This document shows positions 1-8,544 of a stretch of 64,000 nt of DNA, piece by piece; positions within the stretch are counted from its first letter, which is position 1; every line of letters begins with the position of its first letter. Under the pieces are notes generated by a model. It ran no database searches and had not been told where the DNA came from. It saw nothing but the letters and a program-made list of their open reading frames with translations. Origin of the DNA: Poriferisodalis sp022821985 (GTDB lineage: Bacteria; Actinomycetota; Acidimicrobiia; Acidimicrobiales; Poriferisodalaceae). The stretch is taken from contig NZ_OZ244781.1 of NCBI RefSeq assembly GCF_965219595.1, positions 3,348,001 to 3,412,000 on the forward strand, read 5' to 3'. Both the position numbers and the translations under genes were made by a program.

Positions 1-1232
1 AACGTCGACATGTGCTCGGGCGTCATCACCACCATCGCCTCGGCCGGCAGCTTCCGGTTGCCCACGCACAGGAGCTGCTGGGCGAGCGTGCGGATCAGCG
101 AGCCGGGCGTGCGCGACACCTGGTCGATGCAACCGACCGGACCATGCCCGGCGAACAGCGTCACCGTGTCCTGCCCGGGCTCGAACCCGCGGGTCACCGA
201 CAGCGGCGGCCAGCCGTCGGGCAGCCCCTCCTCGTCTTCGGCGAAGCACCAGCCGACTTTCGATGGCGACCCGAGCGCCGAGCGGTCGATGCCGCCGATG
301 CCGGGCTTGCCGCCGCCGACGTTGCGAATCACGAGCTGCAGGGCCCGCCCGATAGTGGAGTTGGCGCGATTGCCCTGGCCGAGGGCGTTCTTGTCGGTGT
401 TCATGCCGATGCGATGCCGGATCGGGCCGTTCACGATCACGATCGGCCCTGAGAACCACAGCGTGCACAGCAGGCCGTGCATGTTGAACGTGTCGGTACA
501 GGCAGCTTCGACCGCTGCCAGCACCACCGGCAGGTACTCGGGCTTGCAGCCCGCCATGACGGCGTTGACCGCCACCTTCTCCACCGTGCATTCGGCCAGC
601 GTCGGCGGCACCACCGCAACGATCTCGTCGGGCGCCCGGCTCGTTCCCGCCAACATGGCAGCCACCCGTGCCTCGGTCGGAGGCACCACCGGCAGCCCGT
701 CAGACCAGCCGCGGTCGTACGCCGCCTCGACGGGGTCCTCCGCCGAAGCCAGCTCCACCTTGCGGCTCGCGAACGACGTGGCGCCGAAACGCAGCGCCAG
801 CTTGTCGGCCAGCAATGGGTCGACCGACATCGAGCCGCAGCCCGGTCGCATTTCCGGCAGCTCGGCGCCCAGATCGTCGGCGCCGCTCAGCGCCTCCCAG
901 CTCGTGCGATCCCAGCCCACGGTGCGCGCCATCTCACGGCCGTCCATCACCGCCATGAGCGTCGGCACGGTGTCGATCTCGTGGTGCCACGACATTGCCA
1001 AGTCGTGGTCGTGCACCACCTCGGAAGACTGCCCGCCGAGCCCAGCCATGAACTCGGGATCGTCCTGGGTGAACACCGTCAGGCGAGTGCCGCTGCGCAC
1101 GGCGTGGTCGACGAGTTCGGCGAGCACCGGCTCCACGTCGCGACAGGTGGGGCAATCGCGTTTCACAAACGCCACGAGGCCATCGCGCAGACTCGGCATC
1201 TCGGCGGCGGTGGACGATTCTTCAGCAGACAC
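1..1232 (-). CDS. Thioredoxin-fold protein with C-terminal YDRGW-type domain (3' end outside window)
   Basis: Reading leftward from a GTG at 1230-1232, with an in-frame TAG four codons upstream, the frame stays open to the window edge, so the C-terminus is missing. Residues 1 to about 110 look like a thioredoxin fold: a CPTC redox motif at residues 27-30 and a TVPTL cis-proline stretch. After a linker with RPGCGS, the rest begins YDRGWSDGLPVVPPTEA and continues with conserved-looking Gly/Asn segments. This resembles actinobacterial thioredoxin fusions to a domain related to the UGSC (seleno)protein family; that assignment is from memory of the family and is tentative. A disulfide or redox role is inferred from CPTC. 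The downstream neighbour on the same strand is a patatin, 66 bases away, and a common function is not obvious. Confidence 0.7.
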   Translation of the reverse strand, partial: MSAEESSTAAEMPSLRDGLVAFVKRDCPTCRDVEPVLAELVDHAVRSGTRLTVFTQDDPEFMAGLGGQSSEVVHDHDLAMSWHHEIDTVPTLMAVMDGREMARTVGWDRTSWEALSGADDLGAELPEMRPGCGSMSVDPLLADKLALRFGATSFASRKVELASAEDPVEAAYDRGWSDGLPVVPPTEARVAAMLAGTSRAPDEIVAVVPPTLAECTVEKVAVNAVMAGCKPEYLPVVLAAVEAACTDTFNMHGLLCTLWFSGPIVIVNGPIRHRIGMNTDKNALGQGNRANSTIGRALQLVIRNVGGGKPGIGGIDRSALGSPSKVGWCFAEDEEGLPDGWPPLSVTRGFEPGQDTVTLFAGHGPVGCIDQVSRTPGSLIRTLAQQLLCVGNRKLPAEAMVVMTPEHMST

Positions 1233-1298
1233 GCTGAGACTCTAGGTCTGAGCCGCTACCCGCGGCCTCCCGGCCGGCGCCGGCGCACGAGCGATCCG

Positions 1299-2309
1299 CT
1301 ACAGGGGGTGCGCCGTGAACTGCTCGCTCGCCGTGGCGTAGGCCTGCAGGGCCACAGCCGGCCGGCGGCGCGGGTCGAGCAGGTTGGCGCCCATGGCATC
1401 GAGGTCGGCCGATGCCGGCATGACGATTTCCACACGCTCACACTCCGTCAAGCTCAGTCGTTCGCATTCGGTGGCCATCCGGCTGGCAACTCGCAATGCG
1501 CTCCAGCCGAGTGTTGTCGCGCCAAAGTCCATCGCCGCGGCAATCGGCATGGCCCACGGACGCGCTGCAGACGGCAGCTCGGCAATGCCCATTGGCGAGC
1601 TCACCACGACCAGGTCGTACGACTCGTCGCGCAGCACATCGAGGTTGTCGGACGAGTGCACGCCGGCATCGATGTACGCGGTGCCGTCGATCTCGACCGG
1701 CTCGAAGACCGCCGGCACAGCACAAGACGCCGCGACAGCCTCCGCAGGGGTCGCCGGGCCGTCGGCATCGAAGACCACCCGCTGGCCAGTGTCGAGACCG
1801 ACCACCGGCACACGCAGTCTTGGCCCGGTCGGCCACTCCCCCTCGAACAACCCGCGCACCATGTCTGCCACGTGCGACGTCGGCACCCTGCCACGGGGCA
1901 GCAGCGACGCCAGCGCTGTACCCGGCGCCACCTGGCCCGGCATCGCCGCAGCGAGCATCCAGATGTGGGGTGCCATCGGTGCCCCGAAGCTGGCGGTGGC
2001 ATCGCGTTTCGGGCCGCGCCGGGCCCGTGCCGCGCCGAGCAGCCGCTCGCCGTCGGAGCTGAGGGGCTGACGTGTCTCGCGGCGGAACAGATCGCTGGGA
2101 CTCAGCCCGGCAGCCACCAGGGCACCCGAGATCGACCCGGCCGACGTGCCGACGATCAGGTCGACCTCCCGGGCGTCGATCGCCCAGGTGTCCTCGAGCG
2201 CTTTGAGCACGCCGGCATGGAACGCCCCGCCGACGATGCCGCCAGAGCCCATCACCAGCGCCACGCGCTGACCCGCCCGGCGGCGCTCCGATGTGGCTGT
2301 CTCGCTCAC
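1299..2309 (-). CDS. Patatin-like phospholipase
   Basis: The 336-residue protein has the patatin layout. There is a glycine-rich oxyanion loop (GSGGIVGGAFHAGVL, about residues 21-35), the GTSAGS nucleophile elbow (GxSxG, Ser about residue 56) and a late DAG (in YIDAGVHSSDN) as the catalytic Asp of the Ser-Asp dyad. Members hydrolyse acyl esters of phospholipids or other lipids. No signal peptide or membrane segment is seen, so it is probably cytoplasmic or peripheral. It lies directly downstream of the PHA synthase gene on the same strand (52-base gap). A role in lipid or PHA-granule turnover is possible but inferred from position only. Confidence 0.85.
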   Translation of the reverse strand: MSETATSERRRAGQRVALVMGSGGIVGGAFHAGVLKALEDTWAIDAREVDLIVGTSAGSISGALVAAGLSPSDLFRRETRQPLSSDGERLLGAARARRGPKRDATASFGAPMAPHIWMLAAAMPGQVAPGTALASLLPRGRVPTSHVADMVRGLFEGEWPTGPRLRVPVVGLDTGQRVVFDADGPATPAEAVAASCAVPAVFEPVEIDGTAYIDAGVHSSDNLDVLRDESYDLVVVSSPMGIAELPSAARPWAMPIAAAMDFGATTLGWSALRVASRMATECERLSLTECERVEIVMPASADLDAMGANLLDPRRRPAVALQAYATASEQFTAHPL

Positions 2310-2361
2310 GGGCTGCAGCGTCCCCGACTCAGGCTCGGCTCTCGGCCACGAGCGACGTCGA

Positions 2362-3513
2362 CTAGCTCTCGACGTCGATGTGTTCGAGCATCCAGCCGAT
2401 CATCGAGGGGATCGAACGCTTGCGGGCGCCGTTGCCCACGATCAGCCCGACGTGGCCGGCGGGCAGCCGCATCTCGGTGGCATCGTCGGAGCCGACCAGC
2501 TCATCGAGGCCGTAGGTGGACTCGGGCGGCACGATGTGGTCGCGCTCGGCGATCACGTTCAGGAACGGCACCGTGATGTCGGCAAGGTCGAGCTTGCGAC
2601 CGCCGAGCATCAGGTCGCCGGTGATGAAGCCGTTGCCCTCGTTGAACATCTCGACTGTCTGGATCATCGTGGCGCCGGGAAATGGGATGTGATTGCGGGT
2701 CCACGACGTCATGGCCTGGTACGAGCTCAGGAACTTGTCGTCGTCGAGGTGCTCCCAGAAGTCCATGACCGTGCTGAGATCCGACGTGGGCGTGAGCAGC
2801 GTGAACGAGGCCCGCACGGCTTCGGCGGGCACGTTGCCCGTGTGGTCCATCAGGTGTTCGGGGTCGATGCCGCCCTCGCCGACACCGGTCATGGCCGCGG
2901 GCATCTTGGTGAAGTCGACCGGGGTGGCCATCACGACAAGGTTGCGGACCGGATCGTTTGGGTGGCCGGCCGCGTACAGCAGCGACAGCAGGCCGCCGTA
3001 GCAGTAGCCGAACACGGTGACGCCGTTCTGGCCGCCCATCTGGTTGACCTTGGCCACCGCCTGCGGCAGCAGCTCGTCGCAGTAGGTCTCGAGGGTGTTG
3101 TTGGCCTCTTCCTCGTCGGGCACGCCCCAGTCGAGCAGGAAGACGTCGAAGCCGTCGGCCACGAGCCGCTCGATGAAGCTGTTGCCCGGCTGCAGGTCCA
3201 AGATGAATGAGCGGCTGACCAGGCTCATCACCAGCAGGAGCGGTGGCCGCACGGTCGGGCTCTCGCTGCGGTAGCGGTACAGCACGGCCTTGCCGTTGCT
3301 CCACACCGCGTCGCGGGGCGTCTGGCCGACCGGGGCACGATCGATGCCCATGACGTGGCGGGTCAGGTTCCACCAGCGCCGCATGCCGGTCTCCCACATG
3401 TCGGCAAACGGGGCGAAACCGGCAAACGGATTGAACTCGGCCGTGTCAGCCTCGGGCGCAGCGCCGTTGGCGCCGTTCTTCGGAATGGGCTTGGCCAGTG
3501 TGGTTGGGGGCAT
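2362..3513 (-). CDS. phaC: Polyhydroxyalkanoate synthase, class III-like (PhaC)
   Basis: PHA synthase polymerises (R)-3-hydroxyacyl-CoA into storage polyester at the granule surface. The 383-residue protein has the alpha/beta-hydrolase fold with the family's Cys-type lipase box GYCYGG (Cys171). The other catalytic residues are probably the Asp in AERDHIVPP and the His in GHVGLIVG. LLDWGVPDEEEANNT is typical of PhaC. The length fits class III (about 355 residues) better than class I/II (about 560). Start ATG 3513 has an AAGGA ribosome site. It lies 47 bases downstream of a PhaE/phasin-like gene, as expected for a two-subunit class III enzyme. Confidence 0.9.
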   Translation of the reverse strand: MPPTTLAKPIPKNGANGAAPEADTAEFNPFAGFAPFADMWETGMRRWWNLTRHVMGIDRAPVGQTPRDAVWSNGKAVLYRYRSESPTVRPPLLLVMSLVSRSFILDLQPGNSFIERLVADGFDVFLLDWGVPDEEEANNTLETYCDELLPQAVAKVNQMGGQNGVTVFGYCYGGLLSLLYAAGHPNDPVRNLVVMATPVDFTKMPAAMTGVGEGGIDPEHLMDHTGNVPAEAVRASFTLLTPTSDLSTVMDFWEHLDDDKFLSSYQAMTSWTRNHIPFPGATMIQTVEMFNEGNGFITGDLMLGGRKLDLADITVPFLNVIAERDHIVPPESTYGLDELVGSDDATEMRLPAGHVGLIVGNGARKRSIPSMIGWMLEHIDVES

Positions 3514-3560
3514 GGCTATTCCTTCAGGATGTTCAGATGTGATCGGAGTGTTCGGGGGAC

Positions 3561-3941
3561 TCAGGCCTTCGAGGCCGTCTTGGCAGGGGCCTTCTTGGCT
3601 GCCGGCTTGCTCGGGACCGACGCTGCCTTGCCGTTCGTGGCCGGTGCCACATCGCCGGGCGCAGCGGCGGCCACCTCGAACACGAGGTTCTTGAGACCCT
3701 TCAGCTCACGGTCGACTGCGGCGACCTGCTGGCGAAGCTTGCGAACATCGGTGGCCGCGGGCAGGTTCCAGAAGTGCAGCCAACGCCGGCTGGCCCGCTC
3801 GAACTCAGCAGTGAGTGCGCTGGTGACCTTGGCGCTCGCGGCCATGAAGTCGCGGAAGCCGTCCGAGGCGGTGAGCTGCTGGAGACCAGGCGCTACGGCC
3901 TTCTCCCACTCGTCATAGATCTCACGCCATTGCTTGGCCAT
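3561..3941 (-). CDS. PhaE-like / phasin-like PHA synthase partner
   Basis: This 126-residue protein is helical and heptad-rich. It contains NLPAATDVRKLRQQVAAVD, which resembles the C-terminal helix of PhaE subunits and phasins (a Pro followed by a leucine-zipper-like helix). The tail is Ala/Lys/Pro-rich (KPAAKKAPAKTASKA), reminiscent of PhaF/PhaI-type granule proteins that contact DNA. It is likely to bind PHA granules and activate or anchor the synthase encoded just downstream. GGAGGA lies upstream of ATG 3941. It is shorter than typical PhaE, so 'phasin' is the alternative name. The gene is divergent from the MarR regulator at 4210. Confidence 0.7.
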   Translation of the reverse strand: MAKQWREIYDEWEKAVAPGLQQLTASDGFRDFMAASAKVTSALTAEFERASRRWLHFWNLPAATDVRKLRQQVAAVDRELKGLKNLVFEVAAAAPGDVAPATNGKAASVPSKPAAKKAPAKTASKA

Positions 3942-4074
3942 GTTTGGTTCCTCCGGAATGCAGGGGGGGGTGTCCGGTTTGATGTCACGAATCCCGGCGG
4001 CGTACCAGACACCTGCCGGAGCGAATTGGCGAACTGATGGGACACATGCCGTCGTCCAACTTGGCCGTCCGCCA

Positions 4075-4094
4075 ATTGCATGACGCTATGCAAT
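4075..4094. promoter_or_regulatory. Inverted repeat in the phaE/marR divergent region
   Basis: A perfect 7-bp inverted repeat, ATTGCAT-N6-ATGCAAT, lies in the 268-base gap between the PhaE-like gene and the MarR gene. Its size and symmetry suit a dimeric repressor. It could serve the leftward pha operon, the rightward marR gene, or both. No binding protein can be named from sequence. Confidence 0.4.
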
Positions 4095-4160
4095 CATATC
4101 TACGTTACAGCGAGGTCACAAGCAGATTTCGCTTGATGAAATTGTGTGACACGCTGCAAT

Positions 4161-4198
4161 GATCTGCTGGCGGGGAGGCAGCAGATCGGCTAGATTAT
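4161..4198 (+). promoter_or_regulatory. Candidate MarR operator overlapping the marR promoter
   Basis: A perfect 9-bp inverted repeat (GATCTGCTG at 4161-4169, CAGCAGATC at 4179-4187, 9-base spacer) ends 3 bases before a -10-like TAGATT at 4191-4196. Transcription would start only a few bases before ATG 4210, so the mRNA would be nearly leaderless, in line with the absence of a ribosome site there. A repeat placed between -35 and -10 is a typical position for MarR autorepression. Confidence 0.5.
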
Positions 4199-4209
4199 GA
4201 AGACCGCCC

Positions 4210-4818
4210 ATGAGCTTGATCGAAACGGAGCAGCAGGGCCAGACAGGCCCAGCGCAGTCGGGGGACAGCAGCGCTCGCCGCACGCTCGGGCTGCCTCGCG
4301 TTCGTGACGCGCAGCAGACCTGGGCGCCCGAGTCTGCCGACTGGGGCGATGAATGGGACCTCGATCACAAGGTCGCTGCCCTGTGGCGCGCCGCACGGCT
4401 GGGGCCGACCGTCGAACGGCTGCGGCGGCACGTGCTCGGGGGTGGATCCCAGTCGATCGAGCCCGGCCAGTTCCGGGCGCTCGACGCGGTGGCTGGTCAC
4501 GGTCCCGTCTCCATCCGGACGCTCGCCGACATCATGGATGTCGAGCCCAGCACGGTGACACGCGCCGTCGTCCGGCTCGAGACCGATGGGCTCGTCTTCA
4601 AGCGACGAGCCGACCGCGACCACCGGGAGGTGCTGGTGGAGCTGACCGATCTCGGCGCGGCCCGCCACCAATACTTCGTCGACCGCGCCTACCGCATCTA
4701 CGAGGAGATCTTCACCGTCTTCGACACCGGCGAGCGCGAAGTTCTTGCAGACTTGCTGGAGCGCATGCTGGTGTCGACCGATGCCGCACTCGCCCGGCTC
4801 GATGCCCGGGCGCTGTAG
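4210..4818 (+). CDS. MarR-family transcriptional regulator
   Basis: The 202-residue protein has a winged-helix DNA-binding region: a recognition helix within DIMDVEPSTVTRAVVRLE and a wing with KRRADRDHREVLVELT, the MarR DxR(x)xxxxxLT signature. These are flanked by dimerisation helices. The N-terminal 50 residues are an acidic/Gln-rich extension not typical of the family. MarR proteins usually repress divergent or downstream genes until a small phenolic or acyl ligand binds. The hydrolase gene starts 39 bases downstream and the PHA genes are divergent. A candidate operator lies at 4161-4187. Confidence 0.88.
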   Translation: MSLIETEQQGQTGPAQSGDSSARRTLGLPRVRDAQQTWAPESADWGDEWDLDHKVAALWRAARLGPTVERLRRHVLGGGSQSIEPGQFRALDAVAGHGPVSIRTLADIMDVEPSTVTRAVVRLETDGLVFKRRADRDHREVLVELTDLGAARHQYFVDRAYRIYEEIFTVFDTGEREVLADLLERMLVSTDAALARLDARAL

Positions 4819-4857
4819 AGCGAGATCAAGCGACCAGCGAAAGAATCCCGACCGCCG

Positions 4858-6090
4858 ATGACCGCCCTCCCCTCCGACGCTCCGACGGACAGCCGCCGAC
4901 CGGCCTCGAAGCGGCCTGCGTCGCCGCTGCGCGCCGGCTGCCGGGCGGCGGGCTCGGTGGCCGAGTGGATCCGCGGGCACAACGAAGACGATCTGCCCGC
5001 GGTGCGCCAGACACCGGCCGCAGCGTGGAAGTGGATGATCGACGAGTGGTCGATCCAGCTGGAGCTGGCGTCGGCTCGCATGCGCATCCCCGACGGGCCG
5101 TTCCGCCAGCGGCTCCGCTCCGAGCTGGCCGAGGCCCGCAGCCTGTATGCCGAATGCGGCTGGCTCGACGATCCCGCTGCCTACCACCGCACTCCCCCGC
5201 CGCTCGACGGCGACGTGCACGTCAGCGCGACCTCTGCAGGCGACGCCGACTTCTGGCACGTCCGCTTCGCCAGCGAATTCGAGCCGTGGCCAGGCGAGCC
5301 GGGACGCGACCGCTGGATGAGCTACCGGCCGGTGCGCACCACCCACGCATGGATGCTGCAGCACCCCGACCGACCCCGTCCCTGGGTGGTTGCCGTCAAC
5401 GGCTACCGCACCGGCGAGCCCGAGATGGACATGTGGATGCTGTACGCGCACCGCCTGCACCGGCGCTGGGGGCTCAACGTGATCGCCGTGGTGCTCCCGC
5501 TGCACGGCCCCCGGGCAATCGGCGTCAGCGGCTCGCGGGTCATCCACGCAGGCGCCATGAACACGGTGTTCACCGTGGCGCAGGGCGCCTGGGACATCCG
5601 CCGGGTGATCGGATGGGTGCGCGACCAGCACGAGGCGCCGGCCGTTGCCGTGTCGGGCATCTCGCTCGGCGGCTACATGGCCGCCATGACCGCGGCGCTG
5701 GAAGACGACCTGGTTGCGGTGATCGCCGGTGTGCCCGAGAGCGACCTGGCGCGCGGCACCCGCCGGCAGGTCGAACCGCTGCTCCCGCCCTTCTACGAGC
5801 AGTGGGGGCTGTCGTGGGAGCCCTACGAGCAGACCCTCTCGGTGGTATCGCCGCTGTCGCTTCCCTGCAAGGTGCCCCACGAGCGGCGCTACATCTTCGC
5901 TGGGCTCCTCGACCGCTGGGTCCGGCCGGGCAACGTCAAAACGCTCTGGGAGCACTGGGAGCGCCCCGACATGCTCTGGTACCAGGGCTCGCACCTGTCG
6001 TACCCGTTCGAGCGCGAGGTCGCTCGTTACGTCGACCGGGCCGCCGTCGAGACGTTCGGCCAGCAGCCGCCGGTGCCGCCAAGAGGCTGA
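4858..6090 (+). CDS. Alpha/beta-hydrolase family protein
   Basis: The 410-residue protein has a C-terminal alpha/beta-hydrolase core with the nucleophile elbow GISLGGYMAAM (GxSxG). The probable acid is in GLLDRWVRPGN and the probable His in GSHLSYPF. The first 130 residues are a helical cap-like N-terminal region with no signal peptide. The substrate is unknown, and an ester or acyl-transfer activity is inferred. It follows marR by 39 bases on the same strand and is probably co-regulated. It ends 5 bases before the convergent acyl-CoA ligase gene. Confidence 0.8.
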   Translation: MTALPSDAPTDSRRPASKRPASPLRAGCRAAGSVAEWIRGHNEDDLPAVRQTPAAAWKWMIDEWSIQLELASARMRIPDGPFRQRLRSELAEARSLYAECGWLDDPAAYHRTPPPLDGDVHVSATSAGDADFWHVRFASEFEPWPGEPGRDRWMSYRPVRTTHAWMLQHPDRPRPWVVAVNGYRTGEPEMDMWMLYAHRLHRRWGLNVIAVVLPLHGPRAIGVSGSRVIHAGAMNTVFTVAQGAWDIRRVIGWVRDQHEAPAVAVSGISLGGYMAAMTAALEDDLVAVIAGVPESDLARGTRRQVEPLLPPFYEQWGLSWEPYEQTLSVVSPLSLPCKVPHERRYIFAGLLDRWVRPGNVKTLWEHWERPDMLWYQGSHLSYPFEREVARYVDRAAVETFGQQPPVPPRG

Positions 6091-6095
6091 GCCCG

Positions 6096-7691
6096 CTACA
6101 CCCGGTCGGGGTGCCCCAGCACAGCGAGGCGGTGCCGCACGACCTTTCCCGTGGTGGTCATGGGCAGGGCATCCACGAAGTGAACGTCGCGCGGCACCAT
6201 GAAGCTCGGAAGGTTCTCGCCGACCCAAGCGCGGAGCTGGTCGGCATCGACGCGCCGCCGCGGGCGCGGCACCACGAACGCAGCCACACGCTGACCGAAC
6301 TCGGGATCGTCCACCCCGACGACGGCTGCGATCTCGACGCTCGGATGACGCCCCAGTACCTCCTCGACACCAGAGGGGAAGACGTTCTCACCGCCGGTCA
6401 CGATCATGTCGTTGGCGCGCCCCGAGATGTGCAGCCGGCCGTCGGCGTCGAGACGGCCGATGTCACCGGTGGCCATGAGCGTGCCTGCTCGGTCGCCGTC
6501 GCTCCCGTCGGTGTAGCCGAGGAATTGCGCCGTGCTGGCGAGGTGAACCCAGCCGGCACTGCCGTTGAGCGACGGCATGCCGTCATCATCGAGAATCGTC
6601 AGCGTCACGCCGTCGGGAGGTCGGCCCACCGTGCCGGGAGCTGCGCGCAGGTCGACAGGATCGGCGATGGTCCCGATGGCAGTCTCGGTGGAGCCGTACA
6701 CGTTGTACAAGCGGTCTCCGAAGCGGTCCATCCATTCCCGGGCCAGGTCGCCCGACAGGACGTTGCCGCTGCTGAGCACCATGCGCGGTCGGCGCACCGC
6801 GTTGGGCTCGATCGGCAGGTCGAGAATGCGGCGCAGCATCAGCGGCACAACCACAAGGGCGTCATAGCGCCGCTCGCACAGCAGCTGACCCACCTCGGCC
6901 GCGTGGAATTGCCGCCTCATCTCGAGAGTGCTGGCGGTAGCGAGACCGACGACGAGCTGGCTCAGGCCCCAGGCGTGAAAGAGCGGCGAGGCGATGAAGT
7001 AGCGGTCGCCCAGGCGGTACGGGACGCGTCGCAGCATGCCGACACCGCCCGTGCGCGTCGTCTTGAGCGCGCGCACTGCGCTCTTCGGCGCTCCGGTGGT
7101 GCCCGATGTCAGCAGGACGAGCTTGGGCCGGCGCGACGGCGGCGAGCACGGCGAGCCGTCCGCTGCAATATGGGACAGCGAGTCCGGGCCGCTTCCGTCG
7201 GCCACGAGCACCGCGGCATCCGTGCCCGACTGGGCCACGACCTCGGCGAATTCCTCGTCGGCGACGATCACGGCGATGCCGTCGCGTGCGCACACCTCTG
7301 CGAGATTCGACGCAGGCAGCGCTGTCGAGAGCAGCACAGAGTCGCAGCCGGCGCGCTCGGACGCCACGAGCGCCGTCACGAACCACCGGTGGTTGCGGCA
7401 CAGGATGCCGACGGCGCCGAGGCTGCCGTCGGGCTGGGTCGATTCGGCGCGCAATCGGGCTGCGACGCTCGATGCACTGCGGTCGAGCGTGCGGTAATCG
7501 ACCGAACCGGCATCGTCGGTGATCGCGCTGCGACCGCCGAACCGCAGCGCCGCGGCCGTCACGGCAGCAGCGGTGCCGAGGCCCCACTGCACCGAAGCCC
7601 ACCAGCGCGCCGAGCCGAGAGCTGCATCGGCAGCCCCCATGCGCAAGGCGACCTTCCACATGCTGTCGCCGGCGATCATGGATCCGGGCAC
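6096..7691 (-). CDS. AMP-dependent acyl-CoA synthetase / ligase
   Basis: A 531-residue member of the ANL superfamily, which activates a carboxylic acid with ATP to an acyl-adenylate and then an acyl-CoA. The motifs are in order: P-loop LTSGTTGAPKSAVR, YNVYGSTETAIGT, the hinge DIGRLDADGRLHISGRANDMI, GGENVFPSGVEEV, and the C-terminal catalytic Lys in MTTTGKVVRH. The annotated start is a GTG at 7691; an ATG four codons later (7679) is equally plausible. It is the last gene of a minus-strand operon: phasin-like, XRE, ligase, with 6 bases after the XRE stop. This suggests feeding of acyl-CoA into the PHA pathway. The substrate chain length cannot be read from sequence. Confidence 0.9.
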   Translation of the reverse strand: MPGSMIAGDSMWKVALRMGAADAALGSARWWASVQWGLGTAAAVTAAALRFGGRSAITDDAGSVDYRTLDRSASSVAARLRAESTQPDGSLGAVGILCRNHRWFVTALVASERAGCDSVLLSTALPASNLAEVCARDGIAVIVADEEFAEVVAQSGTDAAVLVADGSGPDSLSHIAADGSPCSPPSRRPKLVLLTSGTTGAPKSAVRALKTTRTGGVGMLRRVPYRLGDRYFIASPLFHAWGLSQLVVGLATASTLEMRRQFHAAEVGQLLCERRYDALVVVPLMLRRILDLPIEPNAVRRPRMVLSSGNVLSGDLAREWMDRFGDRLYNVYGSTETAIGTIADPVDLRAAPGTVGRPPDGVTLTILDDDGMPSLNGSAGWVHLASTAQFLGYTDGSDGDRAGTLMATGDIGRLDADGRLHISGRANDMIVTGGENVFPSGVEEVLGRHPSVEIAAVVGVDDPEFGQRVAAFVVPRPRRRVDADQLRAWVGENLPSFMVPRDVHFVDALPMTTTGKVVRHRLAVLGHPDRV

Positions 7692-7697
7692 AGAGCC

Positions 7698-8087
7698 TCA
7701 GTCTCCGCCGGTGTCGAAGCTGCGGTACACGCCCAGCAGCGCTGCCTTCTGCTCATCGGTGAGGTTCGGGTCGGCCTGCACCGCCTCCACCACCGAGGGC
7801 ACGTCGTCGCGGTCCATCAGACCGGCATACGACAGCAGCGTGGCCGCGCGCACGTTCAACGCTTCGGCCAGCGCCTTGAGCACGCGCACAGACGGCTCGT
7901 GCAGGCCGCGCTCGATCTGGCTGAGGTACGGGTTCGACAGCCGAGCCATCTTGGCCAGCTGCCGCTGGCTCAGCTCCATCAGCTCACGCTGGGCCCGTAT
8001 GAAGTCTCCGAGCTGGTCGAAGCCGGGAAACGGGCTCGCCGACCGCTGACCGTCCGCTTCGGCGGCGTCAGGGTCGGATGCGGCCAT
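7698..8087 (-). CDS. XRE-family helix-turn-helix regulator
   Basis: The 129-residue protein has a lambda-Cro/C1 type HTH (QRELMELSQRQLAKMARLSN, with a recognition helix around NPYLSQIERGLHEPS). A C-terminal helical tail ends in a region rich in acidic residues. The frame extends further upstream, but that part overlaps the phasin gene in another frame. ATG 8085-8087 shares one base with the phasin-like gene's TGA (TGATG coupling), so I chose it. Its position makes it a likely regulator of the phasin operon, comparable in role to PhaR, though PhaR is a different family. Confidence 0.85.
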   Translation of the reverse strand: MAASDPDAAEADGQRSASPFPGFDQLGDFIRAQRELMELSQRQLAKMARLSNPYLSQIERGLHEPSVRVLKALAEALNVRAATLLSYAGLMDRDDVPSVVEAVQADPNLTDEQKAALLGVYRSFDTGGD

Positions 8088-8365
8088 CAGGCCTGGGCGT
8101 CCTCGCTGGCCCGCTCCCAGGCTGCGGCGATGCGTGCGGCGCAGTCCTTGTTGGCCTCGTGCACCTGGCTCCAGAAGCTGAAGTAGGTGTCGATCATCTC
8201 GGTGGGCTTGGGCAGGTACTCCGCGAACGGGCTCGACGTAGCCGGCACGGCAGACAGCCAAGCCTCGGCGACGCGCTCGTTCATCGAGACGAACTGCTCT
8301 TGGGCAGTCTTCATCTGCTCGAGGGTGCGATCCTGCATGTCGCGGACGGAATCAAGAACTGCCAT
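8087..8365 (-). CDS. Phasin-like small helical protein
   Basis: This 92-residue, all-helical protein has amphipathic heptads (MQDRTLEQMKTAQEQFVSM) and the stretch SPFAEYLPKPTEMIDTYFSF. It has no signal peptide and resembles short actinobacterial phasins that coat PHA granules. It is the first gene of the operon with the XRE regulator and acyl-CoA ligase. A convincing promoter lies 60 bases upstream, and GGAGC precedes ATG 8365. Function is inferred from composition, length and context (PHA synthase 5 kb away), because no diagnostic motif exists. Confidence 0.65.
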   Translation of the reverse strand: MAVLDSVRDMQDRTLEQMKTAQEQFVSMNERVAEAWLSAVPATSSPFAEYLPKPTEMIDTYFSFWSQVHEANKDCAARIAAAWERASEDAQA

Positions 8366-8425
8366 GGGGCTTGCTCCAGTTCGTAAGGGGGATGCGCCGA
8401 CGGGGGGTCACCGGCGCTGTTAGAA

Positions 8426-8462
8426 ATAGTACCCACTGCGGAAACAACTTGCAACCTCAAGT
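8426..8462 (-). promoter_or_regulatory. Promoter and candidate operator of the phasin/XRE/ligase operon
   Basis: On the minus strand, TTGCAA (8449-8454) and TACTAT (8426-8431) are separated by exactly 17 bases, a good sigma-70-type promoter. An inverted repeat ACTTG-N6-CAAGT at 8447-8462 overlaps the -35 box, a plausible site for the XRE protein encoded second in the operon. The predicted leader is about 50 bases. Confidence 0.55.
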
Positions 8463-8544
8463 GTTCGCCTCATTCTGGCAGCCCGCCCTGCACGCGATAA
8501 CCGCTGGATCGTGCTCGTGGCCTGCGCCTACGCTTAGGGTCGTG

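Noticed and set aside
790..860. Possible selenocysteine site in the RPGCGS motif of the first gene
   Set aside because: The motif has a normal Cys codon (TGC) and no in-frame TGA, so there is no sign of selenocysteine.
477..2576. 699-codon plus-strand frame across the thioredoxin, patatin and PhaC genes
   Set aside because: Composition is Arg/His/Gly-rich without motifs, and the opposite strand encodes recognisable families. It is a GC-rich shadow.
4353..8186. 1,277-codon plus-strand frame
   Set aside because: It crosses MarR, the hydrolase and the ligase in other frames, and has no domain. A shadow.
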